Assembly: GCA_035048485.1 (NCBI GenBank)
Contig: CM068580.1
Span: 37,048,085-37,112,084 of the forward strand
Source: Pteria penguin
Taxonomy: Eukaryota > Mollusca > Bivalvia > Pterioida > Pteriidae
Direction: 5' to 3'
DNA length: 64,000 bases
The notes beneath the pieces are model-generated. The model was not told the DNA's origin. It ran no database searches and was given only the letters and a program-made list of their open reading frames with translations. The position numbers were made by a program, and so were the translations under genes. Within the stretch, counting starts at the first letter, position 1. The number at the start of each line of letters is the position of its first letter. This document shows, one piece after another, positions 1 to 12,270 of the stretch.

Positions 1-445
1 GGGGGTAGAGACTTCATATTTCATTTTTTTTATATACAGAATGACTAGTAATAGTATTCATTCTGCTTATTCAAACATCCTATATATTACAAATATATGT
101 GCATTGACCGTTTTATTAACAAACGTTTCTTTTTTGCGACATTGGCGTTCATTGTTTTCTAGTATATAAAAGATAAAAATAAAAGTAATCCGTATGGATG
201 TTCAATAAAAGAATGTCATTATTGCAAAAAACAACCCTGCGATTAGTTTTAGGTATGAAGTTCACAGAATTTAAGTATTGCGAATAAACGGGGTTAACAG
301 TAGTTGAATTCAGTGATGGATTTCAAGAAATTAAAGGTGCACGCTAAGTTTAGATATACAATTACATTACCGTAGGGTGAAATCCATACATTCTATGAGA
401 AGAATAATTGGCTTTATATCCCAACATCCATGACTATAATCTATA

Positions 446-526
446 CTAGTGTCTTTTTCTAACTTTAAATTTTTATGATTTAAAGTGAAATAGTCATAAA
501 AATTTAAAGTTTGAAAAAGACACTAG
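446..526. mobile_element. Foldback miniature element, copy 1
   Basis: Two 33-base arms (446-478 and 494-526) are reverse complements with one mismatch, around a 15-base loop. The outer ends read CTAGTGTC and GACACTAG. The arm core TTTTCTAACTTTAAATTTTT is shared with a second hairpin at 4335-4411, so this is a dispersed family rather than a chance palindrome. No coding capacity. Transposition is inferred from the two copies. Confidence 0.6.
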
Positions 527-1946
527 GTTAGCTGCATGCCATGCCCTGAATCGATGTGGGTGCAGTGTTACAGAGAACAACAAACTGTAGTTAGTAACAA
601 ACCTAGGGCATTTGCCACCTTTCCAGCGAAACGCTTTTAGTTAAGAATGGGAAAGTATGTTAAAGCTTTAAAGTAAAATTTGATGTGTTATTTTAGTGAA
701 TATTACTACTGGAAATTTCAGTGAAGAAAGCTCGATTTACTTAAGCTTACTGCTGTTATACAACCAACCACTGTACAATGGAAGTGGGTGTATAATAGGA
801 GAGGTGATCCTTGTTAGAGGAATTTTTAAAGATGTAGTCATCTACACTGTACCTGCATTTCTAATCAGTCAACAACGATGATACCTTGATTTCTCGTGAA
901 CCTTTAATGAAAGGACAACAATGGAATTTGTTGATTCCGTGGCCAAGAGGTAAAACATGACGGCCATAGTTAAATGATCATGGTTTCAACATAGTCATGA
1001 AACTTCACTAGCTTACGTGTTCATGAAATGTCATTTTGAATTAGGAGTAAAGTATAGATGGTGAAAAGAATGAAATACACGTATATAGTGAGAATTGTTC
1101 TAGAACAGGATCTTCTTTATTTTTCTTTTTTTTTTTTTACCAACCTAAGACATTTTCTGACGAAAAAAATAATTTATTTTCTGATAATGTTATGTGTTTT
1201 CTGTAAATAATGTTATGCTATAGCGATACCTTTTCGTCCTTTCAAGCTTTCCGGAGTCCGAGTTTAGTAAAACTACTCAATTTAGTGAGTTGATGGTGGA
1301 GCCACCAAAGGATGGATCCAGTAAGGGCAGCGTAGGCCTACATGGTACGTTTCCCTTAATATCCCGATACAGACTTGTGGCATGCACCAATGTGGCTGAT
1401 GGGGTAAAACAGGAGGAAATATATAAAAATCAGAAGAAAGTTTGACTACCATAATGTGAAGGAGGAGACATCATAAATGGCGGATTAATTAATGATATCT
1501 CGCTCGAGTGTACATTGTAAGATGGTAACGATGAAGTGAAAACAAATTTATCGCCACGCCAGTAAATCAATAAAGAATTTGAATTTTATTTAGAACCTTC
1601 GTAAAAGATTCCTTCACTTCATGATGCCGGGTCCAAATTTCAACTCGCGTTGAAAAAAAAAATGCATATGAGCGTCCGAATTCTCTCTGTTTGGAACCAA
1701 AGTAGTGTCCGTTTCCAACGGTCGCACGACGATTCTGGGCTATCGGAGGGTTTGGGATTTGGTGAGAATCTGCAAGACCGGTATCTTATCTTTATAATGG
1801 TCCCGGTGCCTCACCGGTGGTCGGAAGATATTTGACCGAAATGTGTGAAAATTCACCTGTGCACTGGTAGGACATAGGTCGACACCGAAAGATATCGTCG
1901 TATTTCACTCCGATCATCGGCCAGCATCCACAGATACACAAAAGTC
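527..1946. other. Non-coding stretch, nothing recognised
   Basis: AT-rich sequence with a short T-run near 1127. Small open frames at 696-881 and 1650-1835 have no recognisable protein features and no convincing splice context. I see no gene here. Confidence 0.5.
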
Positions 1947-2030
1947 GTCCGGTGTCTGGATGGACTTCCTACTGATATATGTGTGTCAGTCCGGTGTCTG
2001 GATGGACTTCCTACTGATATATGTGTGTCA
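1947..2030. repeat. 42-bp tandem repeat, two copies
   Basis: Units 1947-1988 and 1989-2030 are identical and begin GTCCGGTGTCTGGATGGACT. A third partial copy begins at 2031. The repeat explains the repetitive peptide seen in the minus-strand frame over it. Confidence 0.85.
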
Positions 2031-2676
2031 GTCCGGGAGTACATGTAACATGTATGCGTAGCACGCTGAGAAGTGCATTCATAGGAATACACTGTATATT
2101 TATATTTCGGAGTGTATTTATATTTGCTTACTCCAAAAGTAACGTTTTTGAGACAGTATGACAAATACGTTTGCTAAAACTTTGGAACGCCCAAACGTGA
2201 TGCCAAGAGCAAATTCCGAGCGCTTTATGTACGTCGGAGTCATTCTGATACGCATCCGGTGTCAAAAACGCTTGCCAAAACCCATCCGGTCACTTGACGA
2301 AAATCAACCGGTGTTCAGTGGTTTGTCTGCCAATAGTTGTATCATGATCTCAGTTTTTAATAACCCATAACAGGGAAGGGAGTTAGTTTTTTGGGGTGCG
2401 CTCTTCCTCCTCCTTCTATAAAACTGGCCGAAGAATACAAATCCATTGATGTCGAATTTTCATTAAATGATTGTAGAATGAACAATCATCGGACATCCCT
2501 ACGATTATTCAAAAATACAGGCCGTAACCTGACCGGAAGAGCATCCTCTACCTATTCATTGGAATGCTAAACATGGTATCTGCATTTTCGGACTGAAAGA
2601 CATATTATCTTTCCTTTCAGGACGGATCGTTCATTATTTCCACAGTAAGTGAAAATTAGCGTGAGCGCTCGGTTAA

Positions 2677-2678
<2 letters not shown>

Positions 2679-2718
<40 letters not shown>
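2679..2718. repeat. Poly-T tract, 40 bases
   Basis: Uninterrupted run of 40 thymines directly upstream of the dispersed repeats at 2755-3985. It could be the reverse-strand tail of a retroposed sequence, but no element boundary is clear. Confidence 0.8.
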
Positions 2719-2725
<7 letters not shown>

Positions 2726-2754
2726 ACGGAAATTTGTGTACATACATTCACATT

Positions 2755-2935
2755 ATTATGCCCCTCTTCGAAGAAGGGGAGGCATATTGTTTTGCCGTAG
2801 TCGGTCGGTCGGTCCATTTACAATGCTCATTATTTCTGGAACCAATAAAGATATTGAATTTATATTTGGTATACAGATACATCGCAAGGATATTTAGGTC
2901 AAGTTCAATATTGGTTATTGTTCAATAATTTTAGT
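2755..2935 (+). repeat. Dispersed repeat fragment with 5' palindrome
   Basis: Starts with a palindromic segment around CCCCTCTTCGAAGAAGGGG followed by TCGGTCGGTCGGTC. A diverged relative with the same order of motifs starts near 19780. This is a typical arrangement of bivalve interspersed repeats. Family name not assigned. Confidence 0.5.
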
Positions 2936-3985
2936 CCCCTGCCAGTGAAACTGGAGGGTCTTTAGTGTTTGTCGTTGTCTGTCTATCGGGATGGTTTCCA
3001 GACAATAACTTCAGTCAAGAATTACCAATTTGATTCAAACTTCATACGATGTTAGCTTATATAAAGGTCTAATGTGGGATTGATTTTGGGATCAAAAGGT
3101 CAACTCGAAGGGTCACTGTTATTAAAAATAGACATTGTATTTCGGTTTCTAGATGATAACTTGAGTTAGGAAAGATTGAAATCTTTCAAACTTCATATAA
3201 GGCTAGCTCATGTAAAGGTCTAGGGTGGGATGATTTGGGGTCAAGAGGTCAATTCTAAAAATAATTGTTTCTAAAAATAGACATTCATCACTGCATTTCA
3301 TTTGCCAGATAATAACTTGAGTTAAAATGATTGATTTCTTTTAGACTTCATGTAAGACTAGCTTATGTAACTGGAAGGGACTATAGTGTTCGTCGTTGCC
3401 CGTCCGTTCGTCTGTCCATCCGACTGTCTGTCCGGATGGTTTCCAGACAATAACTTCAGTCAGGAATGACCAATTTGATTCGAACTTCATAGGATGTTAG
3501 CTTATATAAAGATCTAATGTGGGATTGATTTTGGGGTCAAAAGGTCAACTCGAAGGATCACTGTCACTAAAAATAGACATCATTGTATTTCGGTTTCCAG
3601 ATGATAACTTAAGAAGGAATGATTGAATTCTTTCAAACTTCATATTAGGTTAGCTCATGTAAAGATCTAGGGTGGGATTGATTTTGGAGGCAAAAGATCG
3701 TTTCTAAAAATAGCTGTTACTAAAAATAGACATTCATCACTGCATTTCATTTGCCAGATAATAACTATGATTGACTGATTTCTTTTTAAATTCATGTAAG
3801 ACTAGCTTATGTAAAGGTGTAGGGTGAGATTGATTTTGGAGTCTAAAGGTCAATTCCAAGGATCACTGTTACTAAAAATAGACATTTATCACTGCATTTC
3901 GGTTGCCAGATAATAATTTGAGTTAAGAATAATTGATTTCTTCTAAATTTCATACAGTGCTAGCTTATGTATAGGTCTAGGGTGG
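2936..3985 (+). repeat. Dispersed repeat with internal tandem units
   Basis: Opens with the small hairpin CCAGTGAAACTGG, then a run of diverged units of about 150-170 bases. Each contains a CAGATAATAACTTGAGT-like segment, an ACTTCATATAAGGCTAGCTT-like segment, GGGATTGATTTTGG and CTAAAAATAGACATT. A second start-like segment at about 3367 suggests two nested or tandem copies. Non-coding. Confidence 0.6.
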
Positions 3986-4112
3986 GATAAACTATAGCTG
4001 GTGAGGGGATGGGTATGAGCTAAAGAGAAAGAGTTTGATGCAGTCTGTACTATTCTTCACTTAGATTAAGAGATTGTGTTTAATATATCATTTTTCTTTC
4101 TAAGGGATTGTT

Positions 4113-4281
4113 GGGGCAGGCTTGGTGTAGTGGTTAAGCGCTTGGCTTGCGGCGCCGACGATCCGGGTTCGATTCCCGGGTTGCGCCACTATATTTAAGA
4201 GGTTGGTAACCTCCTGCTTCCATGTCGCGATATAACTGAAATATTGTTGAAAGCGACGTAAAACACCAATCAACCAACCAA
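4113..4281 (+). mobile_element. tRNA-derived SINE, copy 1, with 14-bp target-site duplication
   Basis: Begins GGGGCAGGCTTGGTGTAGTG. An RNA polymerase III A-box-like TGGTGTAGTGGTTAAGCG is followed by the B-box GGTTCGATTCC. The body contains CTTCCATGTCGCGATATAAC and AAAGCGACGTAAAACACC and ends in a CAAC/CCAA tail. Perfect 14-base duplications TCTAAGGGATTGTT flank it at 4099-4112 and 4282-4295, so it is a clean retroposed copy. Three more copies lie in this window. Confidence 0.92.
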
Positions 4282-4334
4282 TCTAAGGGATTGTTTGGCT
4301 GGACCTCCTGATCGGCCTACGCATGATATCGATA

Positions 4335-4411
4335 TGTCCTTTTCTAACTTTAAATTTTTGTAGTCTTGTGCTCACCTTTAAATTACAAAAATTTAAAGTT
4401 AGAAAAGGGCA
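4335..4411. mobile_element. Foldback miniature element, copy 2
   Basis: Arms 4335-4362 and 4384-4411 are reverse complements with one mismatch in 28, around a 21-base loop. The 20-base arm core is identical to that of the hairpin at 446-526. It lies just 3' of SINE copy 1. Confidence 0.6.
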
Positions 4412-5116
4412 AATACAACGATAGGAGTGTAATTTGTGATATCTGCAGGTCATTTCGCAAAAGTTCTTATTAAATGATATTTTTTCATCCCCAAATAGAA
4501 CGAAACATTTCATATTCTGCATATTGAAGTTTAATGTCATAATGCGTCTCGGTAAAAGTTACGAAAAAGTCTTTTAAAAAGAACTTTTGTGAAATGACCT
4601 CCTGTTCCTTACAAAAACTGTCAATGTAAAAATTAACATTTTACCCTGTTACTCCAAGTGACCAGACCAGTAGAGCTCAAGAGTCTCTGGTTAGATGTAT
4701 TTTACAACAGGTTTTACTTCTTTGTCTATCTGTAATCCAAGATGACCGCAGTGCTTTCTTGTTGGCTGAACGATTTCGATATATCACAAAGAAATGTTGC
4801 TCTTTTCGAAAAATACGAAGACAATTTGTGCTCATTTCATACCTCATGTCTGATTCTTGCAATATGATGGTTTGAACTACCGGTTGAAAATTTTGAATGT
4901 CACCCGGTTTTGCAATGAAATCAATGGGAGGGTGACATTCAATGAAAATGTCATATACACGAAACTTGTGCTTACGTCGATCCAATTTTCAAAGATAAAA
5001 ATAGCGACCGTACAGGTTTTTCTTGACGAAAGTATTCGCATATGGGATTCGCCTGGTCGACAATGTTTCCTTGGGTTGACAAAACATGTGATATTTATAT
5101 ATTATGTCACTGTGGT

Positions 5117-5300
5117 GAATTCCGGTGTGGCTCAGTGGATTAGGTGTTCGGATTACGATCGAGGGCTCCGTGGGCCGGCTTCCGCACTGATGTCCAGTTT
5201 TTCGGATGCAAAGGTATAAATTTATATACAATGCATCAGACAGATGCCGTCATGGTATCCACGAATTATCGTGGAGTGACGTAAAACTATAATCAATCAG
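5117..5300 (+). mobile_element. Second, diverged SINE-like element
   Basis: Contains an A-box-like TGGCTCAGTGGATTAGG and ends GTGACGTAAAACTATAATCA, which resembles the 3' end of the main SINE family here (GCGACGTAAAACACCAATCA). The head is different, so this is probably a related family with a shared tail. No clear target-site duplication was found. Confidence 0.5.
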
Positions 5301-6834
5301 TGTGACAGAACAACGTACCACGGTGGACAATCACGGGCGCAGGTGGACATTCTCGGACCTGACCACAGTGGACATTTCCGAACCTAGTGAGTTAATCAGG
5401 TATAAAGCAGGCATCAGACTGTAACCTTCACTGTTTATCTAACTTCAAGCATAGCCCCATTTGTATGCGATTAGTAGCCCAATTTTCTAGTGGTGTTTTT
5501 TGTTTTGTTTTTGGTTTTAGGGGGGGGATTACGGTGATTTATTTCTAAACTTTGCCAATATTCGTTTAAGGTTCTCTCATGAGAAAAGGGGTCGATGTCT
5601 TGTATATTATAAAATCTACATAGGTAGTTGAAGATAAGAGGCCAGTGGTTAAAGTTTGAGAGACAATTTATTTAATCTATAAGATTTCTATATCAAAGTC
5701 TGAATTACTTTACAAAGCTTGTTTCATATGCTACAAATCGGTACACAGACAAAGACTTAAAGTCTTCTCATTTCAAAGATATAGTTTGATGAAATTTTAC
5801 CATTGGTTACCTTAACCAGTGGTTAAGTTTCGAACAACTTTCCCCAAGATCTAAAACCAGACAGCATTCGAATTTTGAAACAACACATACATATGGCTTA
5901 TCAAATAAATTGCGTCGGTAAGTAGATTAATAAATAGGGACGACATATTTTATTCATCGGGTACGTCGACCTTTGGATCAACAAGTGCACATAAACAGAT
6001 AAAAGAAAGATGACAGGTTATATGACTGAAAAGAAAGTTCAGAAGGTGGTCCGAAAATGATCTGTTACAGAAAATGAATGTTGATCTTTGTTATTTAGCA
6101 ATCCATTACCTTCCGCTCAGGTGAACGTTAAGGCCCTAAGGCCTCTTGTATAAAATTCGTCAGGAGACAAATTAAATCTTCAAATGTTTATTTTAATGAA
6201 AACAAATTCGTATCATAAGCATATCATTAATATCTCCTTTAATTTATGCAAACGTGTCACACAGTAATGATATACATTTGCTGTCACTGATGACATACAT
6301 GTTAGCGTAGGTGTCGCCATCATCTTTTTCAGTTTATGATAGAATATGCTTTTGTTTGTATAATCATGACTTCTTTCGCATATCTGCATTTTCTAATAGC
6401 TGTATGTTTTTATAAATGTTGAGAAACAAAGAGACAAAAACGAAGTATTGGTTAAGTAATTGATATCAAAGAAGACGCCTTCGAATTCGTCAGTAAACAT
6501 TTGATGTATACCGATCAAGCTTAATAGGTAAGATGAAAGCGTGAATGACAGGTATGTGTTAAAAGATCACATATAAACAAATTTTATAAGTTAATTAATT
6601 TACATGTATTCTAGTGACGTCAGAATGATGAACTCTCTTGTGACACCACCATCTATATCTCATATTTTCGGAAGGTTCTAGCAGTTTCAGCTTTCCTATG
6701 TATGTCGTCGTTGAAACTAGTAGTTCATGCCTTGATAGAGTGACGAGGGTTTTAAGAACTTTAAAAAATTAGCGGGAAAACTATAAAACAAAACCGTTCA
6801 TTTTGTGAACGTGCCATCTTGTTCTCTTCGTTTT
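5301..6834. other. Non-coding stretch, nothing recognised
   Basis: AT-rich sequence with a G-run near 5521. No open frame or domain I can support. Confidence 0.5.
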
Positions 6835-7218
6835 TATCTCGCCGGGAAGAATGTCTGGAGAGCTATTGTCACCCCCGCCCCGGCGTCGCTGTTGTTGTAG
6901 TTGTCCGTAGACAAAAACTTTAACCTGGATCCTAACTCTCAAAACCATTAAAGACAGTACTTTAATATTTCACATGTGTATTCCTAAGCCAAGACATTTC
7001 ATTTCAAAATTTTGACCTTGTGACATTGACTTTGAAGTTTAACTTAATTTTAAAAAATTTTAAGTGGTCATATCTTATGATTAGTAAGAGATAGGGGTGT
7101 GTATTCCTTGTGACAAGACCTTTCATTATGTATTAAAATGTTTTACGTTTGACCTTTGACTTGAAGATAGACCTATCTATAACGGCGAGCTCTGTTGTCT
7201 TCTGACAACTCTTGTTGT
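6835..7218 (+). repeat. Dispersed repeat ending in hairpin plus CTCTTGTT
   Basis: Contains two diverged units built on GACCTTGTGACATTGACTTT-type segments. Its 3' end is the hairpin TTGTC-TTCT-GACAA followed directly by CTCTTGTT. Other repeats in this window share that end (near 20540, 53530 and 62750). Non-coding; 5' boundary approximate. Confidence 0.55.
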
Positions 7219-7574
7219 TCAATTCGTGATATTTTAGGTTAAATTCAACCATGTTTAGCTTACCTGAATCAGACGCTTTGCCGTATGGCTTTTCGCTTAG
7301 GATCTATCCTTGTCCATCAGAGCTGGCTTAGTTCCGTAGATAGCGTATTTAACTCACGGCCGGGAGTTCGGCCTTCGAAGCCCAATTCCGTTTTCCAACC
7401 ATGACTTCTAATTCTGACGAGATTGAATTTCTTTTCCAATCTATTCTTCCGTTATCAATGTATTTTATTCTTATAGAGAATAAACACTAAAACGAAGTAT
7501 TTATTCTAAAATAGAATAAACACGAGAGTAATTGTCATTGTTGCACTCGCATCAGTAACACCACAATGGATATC

Positions 7575-9440
7575 CTGGAAACAAGCTTCGAGACCAGGTG
7601 ATCGGGAGGCGGAAGTGTTTCCTGTCAAAAATGAGACCAGGTGATCGGGATGAGTAAGCGTCTCCCCTATGAGAGGAGACCAAGGCGAGTATGTGTCTCC
7701 TCTCTGAGGGGAGACTGGGAGCAGTAAGCGTGAGAAGTAAGCGTCTCCTGTTAGAGGGGAGACCGGGACGAGTAAGCGTAAGAGTAAGCGTCACCTGTTA
7801 GAGGGGAGATCGGAAGGAGTAAGCGTGAGAAGTAAGCGTCTCCTGTTAAAGGGGAGACCGGGAGGAGTAAGCGTAAGAGTAAGCGTCACCTGTTAGAGGG
7901 AAGATCGGAAGGAGTAAGCGTGAGAAGTAAGCGTCTCCTGTTAGAGGGGAGACCGGGAGGAGTAAGCGTGAGAAGTAAGCGTCTCCTGTTAGAGGGGAGA
8001 CCGGGAGGAGTAAGCGTCTCCTGTTAGAGGAGAGACCGGGAGAAGTAAGTGTCTCCTCTCAGAGGGGAGACCGGGAGGAGTAAGCGTCTCCTGTTAGAGG
8101 GGAGACACTGGGGGATTAGCGTTAGAAGTAAGCGTCTCCTGTTAGAGGGGGGACCGGGAGGAGTAAGCATAAGAAGTAAGCGTCTCCTGTTAGAGGGGAG
8201 ACCGGGAGAAGTAAGCGTCTCCTGTTAGAGGAGAGATCGGGAGGAGTAAGCGTCTCCTGTTAGAGGGGAGACCGGGAGAAGTAAGCGTCTCCTGTTAGAG
8301 GGGAGACAGAGAGGAGTAAGCGTGAGAAGTAAGCGTCTCCTGTTAGCGGGGAGACCGGGAAGAGTAAGTGTCTCCTGATAGAGGGGAGACAGGGAGGAGT
8401 AAGCGTCTCCTGTTAGAGGGGAGACCGGGAGGAGTAAGCATAAGAGGTAACCGTCCCTGTTAGAGGGGAGACCGGGAGGAGTACGCGTCTCCTGTTAGAG
8501 GGGAGACCGGGAGGAGTAAGCGTGAGAAGTAAGCGTCCCCTGTTAGAGGAGAGACCGGGAGGAGTAAGTGTCTCCTGTTAGAGGGGAGACCGGGAGGAGT
8601 AGAGGGGAGATCGGGAGGAGTAAGCGTCTCCTATTAGAGGGGAGACCGGGAGGAGTAAGCATAAGAAGTAAGCGTCCCCTGTTAGAGGGGAGACCGGGAG
8701 GAGTAAGCGTCTCCTGTTAGAGGAGAAACCAGGAGAAGTAAGCGTCTCCTCTAAGAGGGGAGACCGGGAGGAGTAAGCGTGAGAAGTAAGCGTCTCCTGT
8801 TAGAGGGGAGACACGGGAGGAGTAAGCATAAGAAGTAAGCGTCCCCTGTAAGAGGGGAGACCGGGAGGAGTAAGCGTCTCCTGTTAGAGGAGAGACCAGG
8901 AGAAGTAAGTGTCTCCTGTTAGAGGGGAGACCGGGAGAAGTAAGTGTCTCCTGTTAGAGGAGAGACCAGGAGAAGTAAGCGTCTCCTGTTGGAGGAGAGA
9001 CCAGGAGAAGTAAGTGTCTCCTCTCAGAGGGGAGACCGGGAGGAGTAAGCGTGAGAAGTAAGCGTCTCCCGTTAGAGGGGAAACCTGGAGGAGTAAGCGT
9101 GTGAAGTAAGCGTCTCCTGTTAGAGGGAAGACACGAGAGGAGTAAGCGTGAGAAGTAAGTGTCTCCTGTTAAAGGGGAGACCGGGAGGAGTAAGCGTGAA
9201 AAGTAAGAGTCCCCTGTTAGAGGGGAGACCGGGAGGAGTAAGCGTGAGAAGTAAGCGTCTCCTGTTAGAGGAGAGACCGGGAGGAGTAAGCGTGAGGAGT
9301 AAACGTCTCTAGATAGAGGGGAGACCGGGAGATGTAAGCGTCTCCTGTTAAAGATGAGGCCGGGAGGAGTAAGTGTCTCCTGTCAGAGATGAAACCAGAA
9401 GGAGTAAACGCCTCCTGTCAGAGATGAGACCATGTGACCA
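7575..9440. repeat. 1.9-kb minisatellite, 35- and 48-bp units
   Basis: Tandem array with core GGAGGAGTAAGCGTCTCC followed by TGTTAGAGGGGAGACC. Many units carry a 13-base insertion reading GTGAGAAGTAAGC, giving two unit lengths. GTCTCC and GGAGAC within one unit can pair around about 9 bases, so every unit can form a hairpin. The ends (near 7600 and 9400) are the most diverged. A minisatellite at 51014-51618 has a homologous unit. Open frames over the array are by-products of the repeat. Confidence 0.93.
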
Positions 9441-9529
9441 GAAGAATGGTTTCCTTTTTTGCTAGCCACACTCTCCACGAGCACCCAAAATGTACAGTCA
9501 CATAAACCTCAACAATACATGCACGAAAT

Positions 9530-10900
9530 ATATGTAGATTAACATAGTACAGAAAGTGTAAGGGCCACATCTCATCAAACCAGGGATGTAAGAAATACTT
9601 AATATGGTTTCCCTACATAAACTAGGTGTGTGTAGATTAACATAGTACAGAAAGTATAAGGGCCACATCTCATCAAACCAGGATGGAAGAAATACTTAAT
9701 ATGGTTTCCCTACATAAACTAGGTGTGTGTAGATATTTACACAGTGTAAAAAGTGCCAGGACGATACCACTTCAAATCTGGGGTTTAATAATACAATAGA
9801 ATGATATGATATATACAATATATCACCCGAGGGAAAAAATTAATTACACGGCATTATTTAGGATCCCTCAAATATATTTATATATTACAGAACTTCGTTT
9901 ACTTCAATTTAATTCAAACTTTAATGCAGTACTCCTATCGAAGACACATTATCATTATTTCCCCGTAATAATACAGATGTCCCATAGGAATTGCGTCGTT
10001 TGTCGGTCTGTACGTCATTAATACAGTATCACTACATACACGAGATGTGTATAAATTAACACAGAAAGTGTCAGGGCCGCACCGCATCCAGTTGAGGATG
10101 TTATAACACTTAATATAGTATCTACGAAACCGTTTTCGTGCCATTTTAAAGAAGAAAAAGTTTATCTTGTTCGAACGAGAAACTGTTATATATGAATTAA
10201 GGTTTCTGGTTATTTAAAAAAAAATGGTTAGACATTATTTCAATTGGTACATACAATGATACATTTATATATGCATAATGGAGACAGGAAACACTTAAGT
10301 TTAAGTATAGTTTATTACACTGCAAAGAAGAAGAATGCGATGGAAAGGGGAGGAGGAGGGGGTTTTATGCCATCAGAGACATTCTGCCCTTCTTTTGTGA
10401 TTAAAAGTATTGTAATAGCTATTAATTATGATTTATAAATTAACGCAGTGTAGAAAGTACTATGGCCATACCACATGAAATCTGGGGTTTGATAACAGTT
10501 AGTACAGTATCATTACATACATGAGTTGTGTGTAGGTTAACAATGTACAGGAAGTGCCAGGACCACATCTCGTCAAACCAGGGATATAAGAAATACTTAA
10601 TATGGTTTCCCTACATACACTAGATGTGTAGAAAGTGCCTGGACGATACCACATCAAGTCTGGGATTTAATAACACAATAAAATGATATGGTATATACAA
10701 TATATCACAAGAGGAAAAAGATTTAATTACATGGTATTATTTAGGATCCCTCAAATACATTTATATATTACAGAACTTCGTTTACTTTAATTCATTTCAA
10801 ACTTTGATGCAGTACTCCTATCGAAGACACATTATCATTATTTCTTCGTAATAGTGCTGATGTCCCGTAGGAATTACGTCGTTCGTCGGTCTGTCCGTCA
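9530..10900 (+). repeat. Compound tandem and segmental duplication
   Basis: About seven diverged units of roughly 100 bases carry GTACAGAAAGTGTAAGGGCC- and TTAATATGGTTTCCCTACAT-like segments. In addition, block 9780-10020 recurs at about 10660-10900 with high similarity (shared TAGGATCCCTCAAAT and ATGCAGTACTCCTATCGAAG). A larger segment of units plus block was therefore duplicated as a whole. Non-coding. Confidence 0.7.
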
Positions 10901-12270
10901 TGACATGATGGGATAGCTCAAAGGTTTCTATCTACATGTTTCAAATTTCACGTTCAGATACAGGGTAATGGAACGAACATGCCTACAAATTTCGGTTTTA
11001 AAGGTCAAGGTCATACAACTGGCGCAGTCGCCACCCCCATGACTTATACATGATATAATTTTGAAATACTTCTTCACGATGTTTTGTAGGGATTATTATG
11101 ATTATTATTATTTACTTAATTTTACTTTATTTTACTTTTATCATGGCTGTAAGTTAAGAGTAATTTGACCTATTTTGGAACATCTTGGACATTGGTTTTT
11201 AGTGTATAATTCCTGTCAGACAGAGACTGACGTTACGGCCAGCTTGTGTGGCTATTTCCAATGTACTCCGGCAAAATTTGAACTCACATCTTCCCTATTT
11301 TTAGTATATTTCAGTATCTTTTCGACCTTGCTAGGCTTACATGAATAACCAAACTACCATAAGCCAAAAGTGTATTTTCTAAAAGTCTTCCCCTTTAATA
11401 TAAAACTATTCCGAGCAAGATCAAATGGATATTTCATTTCTATCCAGGCTTTTATATGTTTATTAAAGTGAAATAAAACTTTATTTTAATTTCAGTTATC
11501 TCTGTTAATATTCACCAAAAAATGCTTTTTACTCATTTTTGATGTAATAAATCAGATTGCGAAATTTCACACATAAACAAAGCACATAGTTATGGACAAA
11601 AGTAATTATGGATATATAAAAAGAGAAACAGCACCACCCTCTTCCATTAATCTTCTATATATTCATACGCACATCTGTGACACACCTACAAAAGAAAAAG
11701 CATTATGGCATTTTATGTGAGTTTTTTCTTAATAAAAACATTCAAGGATCATAGATGACACTATAAAATAATAAAATTATATGGTTTATTTTGGTTATAC
11801 ACACTTAATGCATATTTCTATAGTGATTCATTTGCAAATAAAATTTCTTTCAGAGATGTTTTGTTTGGTAATGTCATGCGAGACAAACGTATATCTCACG
11901 TCATACGCTTGACAAACTTGATGTATTGCGGCATCTCCGCACTGCTGACCCGTACGCTACGCCATCTTGTGAGGATACCGTAACACTTTGTTATTGGGAT
12001 CTAAATTCTGGAATATATCTCGAAGTCATCATAAAAATTAACTCGTCGTCGTGTTTTAGTGATTTTTAAAATGTACTTTTCTGATTTATATGTATTACTA
12101 AGGTTTGTGTTTAGCAGCAGTATAGTTTACGGAAAGCACCTGCGACGTTAGCGTAAAGTGGCGTCTCGACGTCTTGTGTTTTCGCGATCGATTTCGTGTG
12201 TATAGTGGGGGGATGGTGATATTTCAGTGTTCATTTACACTTTTTAATCTGGGATTGGATACAGATACAA
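10901..12270. other. Upstream region of the EGF-TIR gene
   Basis: Starts with the tail of the preceding repeat (AAAGGTCAAGGTCATAC near 11000). About 12110-12220 is richer in CG than its surroundings and is a candidate promoter or 5' untranslated region for the gene starting at 12271. I see no certain TATA box or transcription start. Confidence 0.3.

Noticed and set aside
4113..4200. tRNA gene (B-box GGTTCGATTCC)
   Set aside because: The A and B boxes are embedded in a longer unit with target-site duplications and three further copies, so it is a SINE head.
4857..5231. Plus- and minus-strand frames of 80-120 codons
   Set aside because: They run into the SINE-like sequence at 5117-5300 and have no domain or splice support.
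7575..9440. CRISPR-like regular repeat array
   Set aside because: Units are contiguous and similar throughout, with no unique spacers, in an intron-bearing animal genome. It is a minisatellite.
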